Shown: positions 13,566-22,343, counted from the stretch's first letter. The stretch is DNA of 29,021 bases from Chryseosolibacter sp966095595 (GCA_966095595.1 CBHTUB010000012.1:1-29021); one strand, 5' to 3'. A program made the numbers and translations. The notes: a model not told the origin generated them from the sequence alone.

Positions 13566-15350
13566 ATGGCAAAAAGGGGAAAGGAAGCGTTAACACCGGA
13601 AGAAAAAAGGCCGATCAACAAAGCAAATCTCCGGAAGCTCTCGGGCATCTTTGTTTTCATGAGGCCGTACATGGGGCCGTTTGTGTTTGGCTTGATCGCA
13701 CTCATAATCTCCACGCTTACTCTATTGGCCTTTCCGCGCCTGTCGGGTGAATTGCTCGATGTCGCTACGGGCAAATCGACATACTTCGACACTATTTTTG
13801 AGGTATCTGCAGTACTCATCGGTATTCTCTTCTTCCAGGCGATCTTCGGGTTTATCCGCGTATATACTTTTTCCATCGTCAGCGAAAAGGGTATGGCCGA
13901 CCTGCGCAAGGCGATCTACAAGAAATACATATGGTTGCCGATGAGCTTTTACGATAGCCGGAGAGTTGGTGAACTGATGAGCCGCATCACGGCAGACGTT
14001 GCAACGTTGCAGGACACTTTCAGCTTTACACTTGCCGAGCTCCTGCGTCAGCTTCTTACATTGATCCTCGGCACTACGATCCTGTTTTATTTTGCTCCGA
14101 CGCTGACAGGATTTATGCTGCTTACGTTCCCCGTCCTCGTCATTGTTGCGCTTATTTTCGGGAAGTACATCCGGAGATTGTCGAAGAAGACACAAGACAA
14201 ACTCGCGGCTACCAACGTCGTAGTGGAGGAGTCTTTGCAGTCTATCGCAATTGTAAAAGCATTCACGAATGAGCTGGTAGAATTTTCACGGTATTCAAGT
14301 GCGCTGAAAGAGGTAGTGGATGTTACCATAAGGTCATCGCGGTATCGTGGCTTATTTATCTCATTCATCATCTTCGCAATATTCGGAGGAATTGTGGCGG
14401 TAGGAACGTACGGAGCCATCCTCGTGCAATCCGGCGATCTGAAAGTCGGCGAGCTTTTTTCATTTGTTTTATACACGGCGATAATCGGATTTTCAATCGC
14501 CGGCCTGGGCGACATCTTTGCGCAAGTGCAGCGATCGATCGGCGCATCGGAGCGCGTTCTGGAAATACTCGGTGAGAAAGACGAGCACGACGATGCAAAT
14601 GAAACGCTAAGGCTGGCCGGAGAAATTGAATTCAACAACGTTTCATTTGCCTATCACAGCCGCCCGGATGTTCAGGTCCTGACCGACCTTAATTTCAAAA
14701 TTTCTCCGGGAGAGAAGATCGCGCTCATAGGTCAGAGTGGATCCGGTAAGTCAACGATCATCAATCTGCTGATGCGATTTTATTCGCTTCACCACGGCGC
14801 AATTATCGTGGACGGCAGGCCGATTGAAGAGTATCCGCTGTCGGCATATCGTGCCAACCTGGGCATAGTGCCTCAGGAAGTGATATTGTTCGGTGGCACA
14901 ATTCGCGAGAACATCGGATACGGTAAGCCCGGTGCATCCGAAGAAGAGATCAGGGATGCTGCGCGTAAAGCCAATGCGCTGGAGTTCATCGAAAAATTCC
15001 CGGAGAAGTTCGATACCGTCGTCGGAGAGCGGGGTGTGAAGCTGTCGGGCGGGCAGCGCCAGCGGATCGCCATCGCAAGAGCGATCCTCAAGGATCCGGC
15101 GATCCTTATTCTTGATGAAGCCACAAGCTCGCTCGATGTTCATTCGGAGGTGCTCGTACAACAGGCGCTCGAGAAGCTGATGGAAGGCCGGACTACGATC
15201 GTGATCGCCCACCGGTTAAGCACGATCAAAAAAGTGAACAGAATATTCGTGATTCAGGAAGGAAAGCTGGCGGAGATGGGTTCTCATTCCGAACTTACGA
15301 GCATGAACAATGGTATCTATACCAATCTTTTGAAATTACAGTTACAGTGA
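13566..15350 (+). CDS. MsbA-like ABC exporter (permease fused to ATPase)
   Basis: The 594-residue half-transporter has an N-terminal membrane domain of about residues 28-330 with six predicted helices, and contains the exporter loop LPMSFYDSRRVGELMSRITADV. The nucleotide-binding domain spans about residues 350-590. It has Walker A GQSGSGKST at 389-397, the Q-loop region GIVPQEVILFGGTIRENIGYG, the signature LSGGQRQRIAIARA, Walker B ILILDEATSSLD, and the H-loop IVIAHRLST. The layout is that of lipid A flippase MsbA and related lipid or drug exporters, which work as homodimers in the inner membrane. Substrate specificity cannot be read from the sequence. It lies in the series gpmI, lipoprotein, exporter, Fur-type regulator, with 2-bp spacing on both sides. 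Confidence 0.9.
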   Translation: MAKRGKEALTPEEKRPINKANLRKLSGIFVFMRPYMGPFVFGLIALIISTLTLLAFPRLSGELLDVATGKSTYFDTIFEVSAVLIGILFFQAIFGFIRVYTFSIVSEKGMADLRKAIYKKYIWLPMSFYDSRRVGELMSRITADVATLQDTFSFTLAELLRQLLTLILGTTILFYFAPTLTGFMLLTFPVLVIVALIFGKYIRRLSKKTQDKLAATNVVVEESLQSIAIVKAFTNELVEFSRYSSALKEVVDVTIRSSRYRGLFISFIIFAIFGGIVAVGTYGAILVQSGDLKVGELFSFVLYTAIIGFSIAGLGDIFAQVQRSIGASERVLEILGEKDEHDDANETLRLAGEIEFNNVSFAYHSRPDVQVLTDLNFKISPGEKIALIGQSGSGKSTIINLLMRFYSLHHGAIIVDGRPIEEYPLSAYRANLGIVPQEVILFGGTIRENIGYGKPGASEEEIRDAARKANALEFIEKFPEKFDTVVGERGVKLSGGQRQRIAIARAILKDPAILILDEATSSLDVHSEVLVQQALEKLMEGRTTIVIAHRLSTIKKVNRIFVIQEGKLAEMGSHSELTSMNNGIYTNLLKLQLQ

Positions 15351-15352
15351 CC

Positions 15353-15769
15353 ATGAATCCGGCAAGGTCTGACAACGTGCTAAAGGACTTCAAGTTACGG
15401 TCCACACCAACCAGGCAGGATGTGCTCAGGATCTTTCTCACCAGGGATCATGCCTTGTCCCATAGCGACATCGAGCGAGAGGTCAGCGACGCCTACGACC
15501 GGGTGACGGTGTACAGAACGTTGAAAACTTTTTTGGATAAGGGCTTGATCCATAAGGTGCTCGACGACGAAGGCAGCCTCAAATATGCCCTGTGCCGGGA
15601 AGCCTGCACCACTTCAAGGCACCATCACGACCACGTTCATTTTAAATGTAACAAATGTGGCCAAACCAGCTGTTTAGAGGTGCAAATTCCAACGGTTAAA
15701 CTGCCGAAAGGCTATACTACCAAAACCATCAACCTGCTGATTCAGGGTATTTGTGACCAGTGCTCATAA
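15353..15769 (+). CDS. Fur-family metal-responsive transcriptional regulator
   Basis: The 138-residue protein has the Fur layout. An N-terminal winged helix contains RSTPTRQDVLRIFLT and SHSDIEREVSDAYDRVTVYRTLKTFLDKGLIHKV. The dimerisation and metal domain has HHHDHVHFKCNKCGQTSCLE and the C-terminal GICDQC. The two CXXC pairs (CNKC and CDQC) would form the structural zinc site, and the HHHDHVH cluster supplies regulatory metal ligands. Whether it senses iron, zinc or peroxide (Fur, Zur or PerR type) cannot be decided here. Start: ATG 15353 is 2 bp after the exporter stop; a GTG at 15347 overlapping that stop is the alternative. A regulator linked to feoAB further along the window is possible, but nothing shows it directly. 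Confidence 0.9.
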   Translation: MNPARSDNVLKDFKLRSTPTRQDVLRIFLTRDHALSHSDIEREVSDAYDRVTVYRTLKTFLDKGLIHKVLDDEGSLKYALCREACTTSRHHHDHVHFKCNKCGQTSCLEVQIPTVKLPKGYTTKTINLLIQGICDQCS

Positions 15770-15827
15770 ATCCAAAATAAACATGAAGAGATTGTATAAA
15801 ATCCTTCCATTAAATCAGGGATGTAAG

Positions 15828-15858
15828 TTTTTGGGATTAAATAATATTTGTAGTTTTG
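15828..15858 (+). promoter_or_regulatory. Bacteroidota-type promoter of the TerC-family gene
   Basis: TTTTTG (15828-15833) and TAGTTTTG (15851-15858) form a -33/-7 pair with a 17-bp spacer, matching TTG-N17-TAnnTTTG. The leader to the TTG start at 15917 would be about 50 nt. The gap from the Fur-type gene to here (15770-15916) contains no other convincing feature. Confidence 0.55.
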
Positions 15859-15916
15859 AAAATTGAGGTCGAAAGAAAGCGGCTGTCAACTAGTACTTTA
15901 AGAAATAATAACCCCG

Positions 15917-16960
15917 TTGCGATCAGAATTTAACATACTGCTTTTTTCGCTCTTCAATCTGGACGAAAGAGAAACGGTACTATTCGGCGTTTTTGCCGTA
16001 ATCATACTTTTATTCCTCGTGCTCGACCTGGGGTTATTCCATAAGACGGCACACAAGATCACAACGAAGTCGGCTTTATACCAGTCAATGTTCTGGGTAG
16101 CGGTCAGCACCGCATTCGGTTATCTAGTTTACCTCTATGGACCCTACACGCATCTCGAAGAGGGAAAGGAAGTACTCCTGAATGGCGCCGACGCTGCGGT
16201 ATTGTATTTCTCGGCCTACCTCACAGAATACGCGTTGTCAGTCGACAACATTTTTGTCATTCTCCTGATCCTGAAATATTTCCAGGTAAACGAGACATAC
16301 TATCATAAAGTACTCTTCTGGGGCATTTTGGGAGCGATCGTATTCCGCGCATTTTTCATCTTCGTGGGCGCCCTGCTCATTCATCAGTTTCACTGGATCC
16401 TGTACATTTTTGGCGTGTTCCTGATTTACTCCGGTATCCGGATCTACTTTGAAGATGGAGACGAAAAGATCGAACCGGAAAAGAATCCCGTTTTAAGAGT
16501 TTGCCGCCGGTATCTGCCGATGACGCACCTGGAGCATGGCGATAAATTTGTGGTAAAGGAAAACGGTAAATTGTTGTTTACGCCGCTATTCCTCGTCATC
16601 GCCCTGATTGAGACAACTGACTTGCTATTTGCCGTAGATTCTATCCCCGCAGCATTCGCGATAACCCAGAATCCATTCCTGATCTACACTTCCAATATTT
16701 TTGCGGTTATGGGACTGCGGGCAATGTTCTTCCTGCTGGCTGGTATAATCGATAAGTTCTATCTTCTGCAGAAAGGCCTTTCTATCATTCTGTTCTTTAT
16801 CGGCGCTAAAATGATGCTTGATATCTGGAAGATCGATGTAAACGTTTACCTGTCGTTCACTGTCATCATCGCGACCCTGATATTGTCCATCATATTCTCG
16901 GTGCTCATTCCCCGGGCAAAGGAGGAAGCTGAAGCGGAAACCGAAACGGAGACCAAATAA
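15917..16960 (+). CDS. TerC/Alx-family integral membrane protein
   Basis: The protein has 347 residues and about eight or nine membrane segments. TerC-family hallmarks are VLDLGLFHKTAHKIT near the start, SAYLTEYALSVDNIFVILLILKYF in the middle, and IALIETTDLLFAVDSIPAAFAIT. These blocks hold the conserved acidic and Asn residues seen in TerC and in Alx, a manganese-linked exporter of Escherichia coli. Metal-ion export, probably Mn, is the best-supported role for the family, and tellurite resistance the historical name. Start: the frame opens after a stop at 15899-15901 and has no ATG until residue 58, so TTG 15917 is the best start. The C-terminus is a short Glu/Thr-rich tail. It has its own promoter and is tail-to-tail with the LETM1-related gene, 10 bp apart. 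Confidence 0.88.
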   Translation: MRSEFNILLFSLFNLDERETVLFGVFAVIILLFLVLDLGLFHKTAHKITTKSALYQSMFWVAVSTAFGYLVYLYGPYTHLEEGKEVLLNGADAAVLYFSAYLTEYALSVDNIFVILLILKYFQVNETYYHKVLFWGILGAIVFRAFFIFVGALLIHQFHWILYIFGVFLIYSGIRIYFEDGDEKIEPEKNPVLRVCRRYLPMTHLEHGDKFVVKENGKLLFTPLFLVIALIETTDLLFAVDSIPAAFAITQNPFLIYTSNIFAVMGLRAMFFLLAGIIDKFYLLQKGLSIILFFIGAKMMLDIWKIDVNVYLSFTVIIATLILSIIFSVLIPRAKEEAEAETETETK

Positions 16961-16970
16961 ACAATTCCTG

Positions 16971-18245
16971 CTATTCTGCTACGCCCTCCGCAAAAATGTT
17001 CTTCGGAAGGATCTTGAGGAGGATAGGGAGCGTCAGGAATTTCTGTGGCAATGATATGATCACAAACGTCGGAACTTCCTTCAGGATCTGAATAAGCTCT
17101 TCGCGCATCCTCTCTTTTTCTTCCGGCGTCAGCTCATTGGTTCTTGCCTTTTTGATCAGCTCCATAACCTCCGTGCTGCCCTGCAGCTCCTTCAGGAGAC
17201 GGCCCTTGTTCTTTTCGGCGATTTTTGAAATTCGTTTTACAAATTGCTCGCTCACCTGGTTGTAGTCCTGTTTGTTCTGAAGGTAATCGAGCTGATCCCA
17301 ATGCTCCAATACAAATCCCTCGATCGCGATCAGGCTGTTTTCCAGATCTTCCTCATTGAAGCCCAGGTATTGCGAGAATCTCTTGAGAAAGTCCATCTCC
17401 GCCTGTTCGAATTTCTTATCCGCCCAGATCGTGAGAATAGCCATCTCGAGGAAGAATTTCTTAAGTATCCAGGAGTTCTCTGAAGGCAAGTTGATCTCCT
17501 CCAGTTCGATCCCCGTTTCAAAGATCTTGATCGCCTCCTTGCGTTTGTCGGATGGAAGATTCGTGCTGTGAAGAAAGAATTCCAAAAGCCTCTTCTCTTC
17601 GAACGCCACATCTTTATTGGCGTGCGCCGCTGCCGCGATCACCTTCACTACGGAAAACCGCAGCTCATCGCGTTCGTAGCGGAAAAAATCGGCAACGATC
17701 CTGTCGGCGTTGGTATGGATCCATTGTCCGAAAATGAATACATCGAGGAAGAGCAGGCTGTTGTGAAAGAAGTTGCTCCAGAAGTTGCCCTCGTATTCGG
17801 AAGTTTTCTCAATACGCTTGTCGAGGATCTTTTCGGCTATCTCGAGCGGTGATCTCTTTTTGCCGAAGAGCGTTTTTGCAGGTGTAGAGAGCTCCGGAAA
17901 AATGTTGTTGTAGAAGTTCCCGATGTTCTCCATCGTTTTTACGATCACGTTGGACAGCTGATCGGGGGAGTCGACTGGTTTGTCGTAATAAAGAAGTGAG
18001 CTGCTGATCAGGCTCTCGGCGAGCAAAACTTTCATCTTGTCCTTCTCGCCCCATTTTTCCTGCATGGGATGTTTGATCTTTCCAACGTGCTGGCCGTACA
18101 TCAAACCCGTAGGCTGCACCACGCGGTATAGCGACTGCTCCGGATGCGAGCCCTTTTTCTTGAGGTGATCAGCGTGAATATCCCTCAGGAGATCCTGACG
18201 AAATTCAAGGTAATCTTTTAACCACCCTTTTTCATTTGGATTCAT
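16971..18245 (-). CDS. LETM1-related protein with TerB-like helical repeats
   Basis: Starting at ATG 18245 (MNPNEKGWLKDYLEF), the protein has 424 residues, is soluble by sequence and mostly helical. Two TerB-like segments are visible: about residues 195-235 (AAAAHANKDVAFEEKRLLEFFL) and about 260-300 (AILTIWADKKFEQAEMDFLKRF), each with the A-x-A-D/N-x-x-x-x-x-E spacing of TerB helices. The C-terminal part, about 345-415, matches the LETM1 ribosome-binding-like domain (ELTPEEKERMREELIQILKEVPTF, then SLPQKFLTLPILLKILP). I recall this family in Bacteroidota under the name 'LETM1-related biofilm-associated protein'; its mechanism is unknown. A TTG at 18281 would extend it by 12 residues but is less likely. 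It lies 61 bp after purE and abuts the TerC-family gene tail-to-tail. Confidence 0.8.
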   Translation of the reverse strand: MNPNEKGWLKDYLEFRQDLLRDIHADHLKKKGSHPEQSLYRVVQPTGLMYGQHVGKIKHPMQEKWGEKDKMKVLLAESLISSSLLYYDKPVDSPDQLSNVIVKTMENIGNFYNNIFPELSTPAKTLFGKKRSPLEIAEKILDKRIEKTSEYEGNFWSNFFHNSLLFLDVFIFGQWIHTNADRIVADFFRYERDELRFSVVKVIAAAAHANKDVAFEEKRLLEFFLHSTNLPSDKRKEAIKIFETGIELEEINLPSENSWILKKFFLEMAILTIWADKKFEQAEMDFLKRFSQYLGFNEEDLENSLIAIEGFVLEHWDQLDYLQNKQDYNQVSEQFVKRISKIAEKNKGRLLKELQGSTEVMELIKKARTNELTPEEKERMREELIQILKEVPTFVIISLPQKFLTLPILLKILPKNIFAEGVAE

Positions 18246-18306
18246 AGGTTCTGGCAAAGGAAAGAAGGTGAATATAAGCAATTACCGGCAAAGGGAAAAC
18301 CGGATT

Positions 18307-18819
18307 CTACAGGGGGGCTTTCCACCCTTTTGTTTCAAGGGTTTTTGCCGCAGATTCTACCTTCGTTTTTAGCGATTCCTTATATAAATCCAATCGTTTG
18401 CCAATTTCGGCGTCTGTGGCGCCAAGGATCTGGGCGGCAAGTATTCCGGCATTTTTGGCGCCATTCAGGGCCACTGTCGCAACGGGCACCCCGGCAGGCA
18501 TTTGCAAAATTGAAAGCACCGAATCCCATCCGTCAATGGAATTGGAAGATTTTACCGGAACACCAATCACCGGTAACGAAGTCAGCGATGCCACCATACC
18601 GGGAAGATGCGCAGCTCCTCCCGCCCCTGCGATGATTACTTTCACGCCACGTTCGCGCGCGCGGGTAGCATACTCCACCATGCGCAAGGGAGTTCTGTGG
18701 GCAGACACTACCGTAAGCTCAAAAGCGACCTGCAATTCTTCCAGAACTTCCGCAGCCTCGCGCATAATGCTCAGGTCCGATTGGCTACCCATGATAATTC
18801 CTACTGATGGCTTGCTCAT
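18307..18819 (-). CDS. purE: N5-carboxyaminoimidazole ribonucleotide mutase PurE
   Basis: The 170-residue class I PurE converts N5-CAIR to CAIR in purine synthesis and works as an octamer. Motifs are GSQSD at residues 11-15, SAHRTP at 39-44 with the catalytic His41, GAGGAAHLPGM, and the closing active-site block MPAGVPVATVALNGAKNAG. The length is standard. The start overlaps the purK stop as ATGA (18816-18819), so the pair is translationally coupled, with purK upstream. Confidence 0.97.
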   Translation of the reverse strand: MSKPSVGIIMGSQSDLSIMREAAEVLEELQVAFELTVVSAHRTPLRMVEYATRARERGVKVIIAGAGGAAHLPGMVASLTSLPVIGVPVKSSNSIDGWDSVLSILQMPAGVPVATVALNGAKNAGILAAQILGATDAEIGKRLDLYKESLKTKVESAAKTLETKGWKAPL

Positions 18820-19958
18820 TTGCTGATCACTTTTAGGGTTTCTTTTACAAATTGCGCTTTCTTTTTTAAACGATCAATATCGCTATCGACAATGGTAACG
18901 TGTCCCATCTTGCGAAAAGGCTTCGTGACCTTTTTGCCGTAAAGGTGTACATGCACTCCGGAGAGCCTGACGATCTCTTCGAAGCCTTCGTAATGCGCGT
19001 TACCGGAATATCCATCTTCTCCAAGTACATTCACCATGATGCTCGGCGTGATCAGCGAAGTATCACCCAGTGGCCAGTTCAATATGGCCCGAAGATGTTG
19101 CTCGTACTGAGAAGTGATGTTTGCCTCGATGGTTTGATGTCCGCTGTTATGCGGTCTCGGGGCAATTTCATTCACGAGCACGTTTCCATCCTTCGTCACG
19201 AACATTTCGACCGCAAGGATCCCTACCATCTGCAGCTCGGTGATGATCCTTCGCGCTATATCATCGGCCTGCTGTGTGACCGAAGTGCTTACCTCCGCCG
19301 GAGCGAATAGATATTCGACGAGATTTTGTACAGGGTGAAATACCATCTCGACGACAGGAAACGTCTTCATCTCTCCTGCTTCGTTTCTCGCGACTATGAC
19401 CGAGATCTCTTTTTCGAAATCGATCAGTTTCTCGAGTAATCCCGGAGCGTCGAACGCTTTTTTCAGATCTGCTTCTGTCCTGATGATCTGGACACCGCGG
19501 CCATCGTAACCCTCCCGCCCGAGCTTGTTCACCGCAGGCAAAAACTCCCGGTGTTTCGCGACGTCGTCGGAATTCTCTGTCAGCACAAATGGAGCGGTAG
19601 GAATTCCACGGTCCTGGTAAAACTGCTTTTGCTTTCTCTTGTCCTGGATCAGCTCTATGATTTCAGGTTGAGGAAAAACTTTTTTGCCGCGCGCAGCGAG
19701 ATCCTTCAACGCCCTTGTGTTGACATTTTCAATCTCGATCGTGATCACATCGCAAGCCGACCCGAACTTCATCACGGTGTCGTAGTCCGTGAGCTTTCCG
19801 TGATGGAACTCAGCGATGGATGAACAAGGTGCAGCCGCATCGGGATCGAGTACAACGAATGGTATGTTAAAATCAATACCGGATTGAATGAGCATCCTGC
19901 CGAGTTGTCCTCCGCCAAGAATGCCGAGCTTAAAATTTTCTTTGAATGATTGGCTCAC
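18816..19958 (-). CDS. purK: 5-(carboxyamino)imidazole ribonucleotide synthase PurK
   Basis: The 380-residue ATP-grasp enzyme carboxylates AIR to N5-CAIR using ATP and bicarbonate, feeding PurE directly. The N-terminal fold shows KLGILGGGQLGRMLIQSG and DPDAAAPCSSIA. The ATP-grasp region shows QDKRKQKQFYQDRGIPTAPF, LGREGYDGRGVQI and LLEKLIDFEKEISVIVARN. The metal and substrate site is ILAVEMFVTKDGNVLVNEIAPRPHNSGH. The length is normal. The start is GTG 19958, and an in-frame stop lies three codons upstream, so no longer frame is possible. purK-purE order with a 4-bp overlap is a common arrangement. Confidence 0.96.
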   Translation of the reverse strand: MSQSFKENFKLGILGGGQLGRMLIQSGIDFNIPFVVLDPDAAAPCSSIAEFHHGKLTDYDTVMKFGSACDVITIEIENVNTRALKDLAARGKKVFPQPEIIELIQDKRKQKQFYQDRGIPTAPFVLTENSDDVAKHREFLPAVNKLGREGYDGRGVQIIRTEADLKKAFDAPGLLEKLIDFEKEISVIVARNEAGEMKTFPVVEMVFHPVQNLVEYLFAPAEVSTSVTQQADDIARRIITELQMVGILAVEMFVTKDGNVLVNEIAPRPHNSGHQTIEANITSQYEQHLRAILNWPLGDTSLITPSIMVNVLGEDGYSGNAHYEGFEEIVRLSGVHVHLYGKKVTKPFRKMGHVTIVDSDIDRLKKKAQFVKETLKVISK

Positions 19959-20020
19959 GTGTGATTAAGAGGCCTGCAATTTAATCAGTGAAAGACGAAC
20001 GACTAAAGACATGTTCATTT

Positions 20021-21946
20021 TTATCTGTCGACACGGGGAAATTCGACTTTCAGGATCTTGTCACCGGCCCTGATGTCATTGACGACATCCATACCCTCCG
20101 AAACCTCAGCAAAGATGGTGTATCGGCCATCGAGATGCGGGGTGGCAGAATGCGTGATGAACCACTGGGTACTTTCTGTGTCCTTACCGGAGGAAGCCAT
20201 GCCCACGCTCCCGGTAATGTAGCGGCGCAATCCGAACTCTGAACGGATAGAATAATCCTCACTACCCCAACCATCTCCCCGCTTGCATCCCCCCTGCACG
20301 ACGAAATTGGGGACCACACGGTGAAAATATTTTTCGTCGAAATAACCATCTCTGGCGAGATCAACGAAGTTGGAGACGGAGCCTGGGGCTTCCTCGACAA
20401 AAAGACGTAACGTCACCTTACCCCTCGTGGTATGAACAATTGCACTTTGCTTCGCAGCGATCTTCCTTACAGCCTTCCAATCGATAGGATGATTGAATGG
20501 ATTTGTAATCTCTTCAGCTTGTATACCGAAAGCGGCAAGCGCCGCATTGACAGCCTGCAGCGACTCGTTATCGCGCGGCAACGACAATACCTTTTTTGCA
20601 TCCTCCAGAAAGCCCGGGTCATCGATCAATTTATTATAGTGGTAGGAAGTGTCGGCCAGCGGACTGGCAAGCACTCCGATCAACACCGGTTCTTTTCCCC
20701 TGACAACCGCTCTGAGGATCTCTATGAATTTTTTCTTATGTGACTCGGAGAATCCTGATTGCCGATGCATTTCCACCAGAACGTTTGCTGCGGTGGTTCG
20801 TATCACATGCGTGGAAGCATTCTCCAATTCTTCACGCACGAAGTCGAAAGCATTGACGTCTTCGTCGAGCGCTGAAAGGAAAAAAGATTTTATGAAGGGT
20901 TCATCGATATCATTGTATTCGCTTTTGATTCGCGCTACGATGGCGTCGTCATGGTCAGTTTTGAGGAGGGTTTCGTAGAGCAATGCCCTGGTTCTGGGAT
21001 CGTCGACCTGGTCTATGACAGAAGCTATTCCCTTCGAATTGTTTTTTCCGGCATTCGAGAGTAGTGCTTCTGCGGCGGTAACGGAAATGTTGGCGTTGGG
21101 CTCTTTAACGGCCTGGATCAGTGTTTCAAAGATTGAATCCAACGGGAACACTGGCATCGCCCTGAGCGCACTTACCCGCACATTTACGTTCCCTTCCGTA
21201 CGATAGATCTGTCGTAATGTTCCCAACGATTTATTCGAGACGATTTTTCTAAGGGCTGCTGTGGCCGCCATCCGCACATCCGTGGATCGGTCATTTCTTG
21301 CTGCGTTGGAAATTGCCGAAAAATATGCATCGATATTTTTGCCACCACGATTGAAAAATTGTGCCGCTGCAAGCCGTGTCGACGTATTGTATTGCTTACC
21401 CAACAATTTTGCGGCGATTGGATTTGCAGTAGAATCTGTTTTGCCCCTCAATCCGGCTCTGTAAATGGACCAGGCCATTCCAACTGCCTTTGCAGTGTCG
21501 TCGAGCACGGAAGCTTTTACGAGCGCCCAGTGCGCCGTTGTTTTACCGTATGCTTCAAGCAGCTCGCCGAGCACATTGGGTTCGTTCTCACGCAGAATTG
21601 AACCGAGGAGAAGCCTTTCGGTTTCGCTCGATGGCGTTTGTCCCATGGCGTAGGCGATCGCCATTTTGATCCGGCTCTGTTTCTCCCGCAGCAGAAAGCG
21701 GTTGAGCTTATCCAATGCGGAAGAATCCTGGATCGACCCAAATGCAAGCGCAGCCTCGTAGCGGTAAACCGAATCGGGACTCTGGAAAAATTGATACAGG
21801 CTGTCGGACAATCGGCGGTCCTTGAAATCAAAGATCCTGACTAAGACAGGGTCGCTGAATTTGTTGACGGGAGCTTTTGTGGAGGAAGGTTGACAGGCAT
21901 AGAGGAATCCGCACAGCAAAACACAACAAACAACTTTAAAACGCAT
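20021..21946 (-). CDS. Lipoprotein with HEAT repeats and a C-terminal cyclophilin-type peptidyl-prolyl isomerase domain
   Basis: The 641-residue protein starts with a lipoprotein signal (lipobox LYAC, Cys18). Residues about 30-480 form a long series of HEAT-like helical repeats (for example YEAALAFGSIQDSSALDKL, VRMAATAALRKIVSNKSLGTL, VSALRAMPVFPLDSIFETLIQAV, ISVTAAEALLSNAG). Residues about 500-638 are a cyclophilin domain: VTLRLFVEEAPGSVSNFVDLA, the active-site block YFHRVVPNFVVQGG, then FGLRRYITGSVGMAS, ESTQWFITHSATPHLDGRYTIFAEV. The catalytic Arg and the Gln of VVQGG are present. It should act in the periplasm, anchored to a membrane, folding proline-containing substrates recruited by the HEAT scaffold; the scaffold role is inference. 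It starts 4 bp after the TerB-like gene, and purK follows 62 bp downstream. Confidence 0.9.
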   Translation of the reverse strand: MRFKVVCCVLLCGFLYACQPSSTKAPVNKFSDPVLVRIFDFKDRRLSDSLYQFFQSPDSVYRYEAALAFGSIQDSSALDKLNRFLLREKQSRIKMAIAYAMGQTPSSETERLLLGSILRENEPNVLGELLEAYGKTTAHWALVKASVLDDTAKAVGMAWSIYRAGLRGKTDSTANPIAAKLLGKQYNTSTRLAAAQFFNRGGKNIDAYFSAISNAARNDRSTDVRMAATAALRKIVSNKSLGTLRQIYRTEGNVNVRVSALRAMPVFPLDSIFETLIQAVKEPNANISVTAAEALLSNAGKNNSKGIASVIDQVDDPRTRALLYETLLKTDHDDAIVARIKSEYNDIDEPFIKSFFLSALDEDVNAFDFVREELENASTHVIRTTAANVLVEMHRQSGFSESHKKKFIEILRAVVRGKEPVLIGVLASPLADTSYHYNKLIDDPGFLEDAKKVLSLPRDNESLQAVNAALAAFGIQAEEITNPFNHPIDWKAVRKIAAKQSAIVHTTRGKVTLRLFVEEAPGSVSNFVDLARDGYFDEKYFHRVVPNFVVQGGCKRGDGWGSEDYSIRSEFGLRRYITGSVGMASSGKDTESTQWFITHSATPHLDGRYTIFAEVSEGMDVVNDIRAGDKILKVEFPRVDR

Positions 21947-21950
21947 GAGA

Positions 21951-22331
21951 TTAAATTAGGGAAGGGGCTGCCATTGCTTCATTGACCACATCGTTGAATT
22001 CAATGCCGGTAACCTTTATTGAGTATAGAAGTAAACGAATTTCCTTTGTGTGCACCCGCCCGTCGACCTCCGAAAGCTTATAGAGTGTAACGAACACGTT
22101 GAGCTTTTCACGATCAGAGCACTTGTTCATTAACTCTACGCCCAGATGATAGATGTCTTTCTCGACTTTGTTGGCGATAAGATTCTGAAAATGGTTGAAC
22201 GTTTCGTCGCTGATGCCTTCTTTCTTCTTAATGATCGTAAGGGCGTCGATTTCCGATACAGCCACCACGCCGTCTGCACAGATCAGCAGATGAGTCAAAC
22301 AGAGGAGGCCCAGGTGGTAGTGGTCGGTCAT
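21951..22331 (-). CDS. TerB-like tellurite-resistance family protein
   Basis: The protein has 126 residues from ATG 22331; a TTG at 22346 would add five. It is entirely helical and shows the TerB pattern twice: HLLICADGVVAVSEIDALTIIKKKEGI near the start and LYKLSEVDGRVHTKEIRLLLYSIKVTGI near the end. Both have the DG..(V/T)..E spacing of TerB, which in other proteins coordinates a metal. TerB-domain proteins are associated with stress and envelope-linked systems, but no biochemical role is settled. It ends 4 bp before the HEAT/cyclophilin lipoprotein and starts 49 bp after feoB, so a joint role with the lipoprotein is more likely than one with iron transport. Confidence 0.75.
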   Translation of the reverse strand: MTDHYHLGLLCLTHLLICADGVVAVSEIDALTIIKKKEGISDETFNHFQNLIANKVEKDIYHLGVELMNKCSDREKLNVFVTLYKLSEVDGRVHTKEIRLLLYSIKVTGIEFNDVVNEAMAAPSLI

Positions 22332-22343
22332 TGGAAAGCTTTG

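Noticed and set aside
15783..15866. 27-codon plus-strand frame MKRLYKILPLNQGCKFLGLN...
   Set aside because: It overlaps the promoter of the TerC-family gene, is very short, and has no start context or family match.
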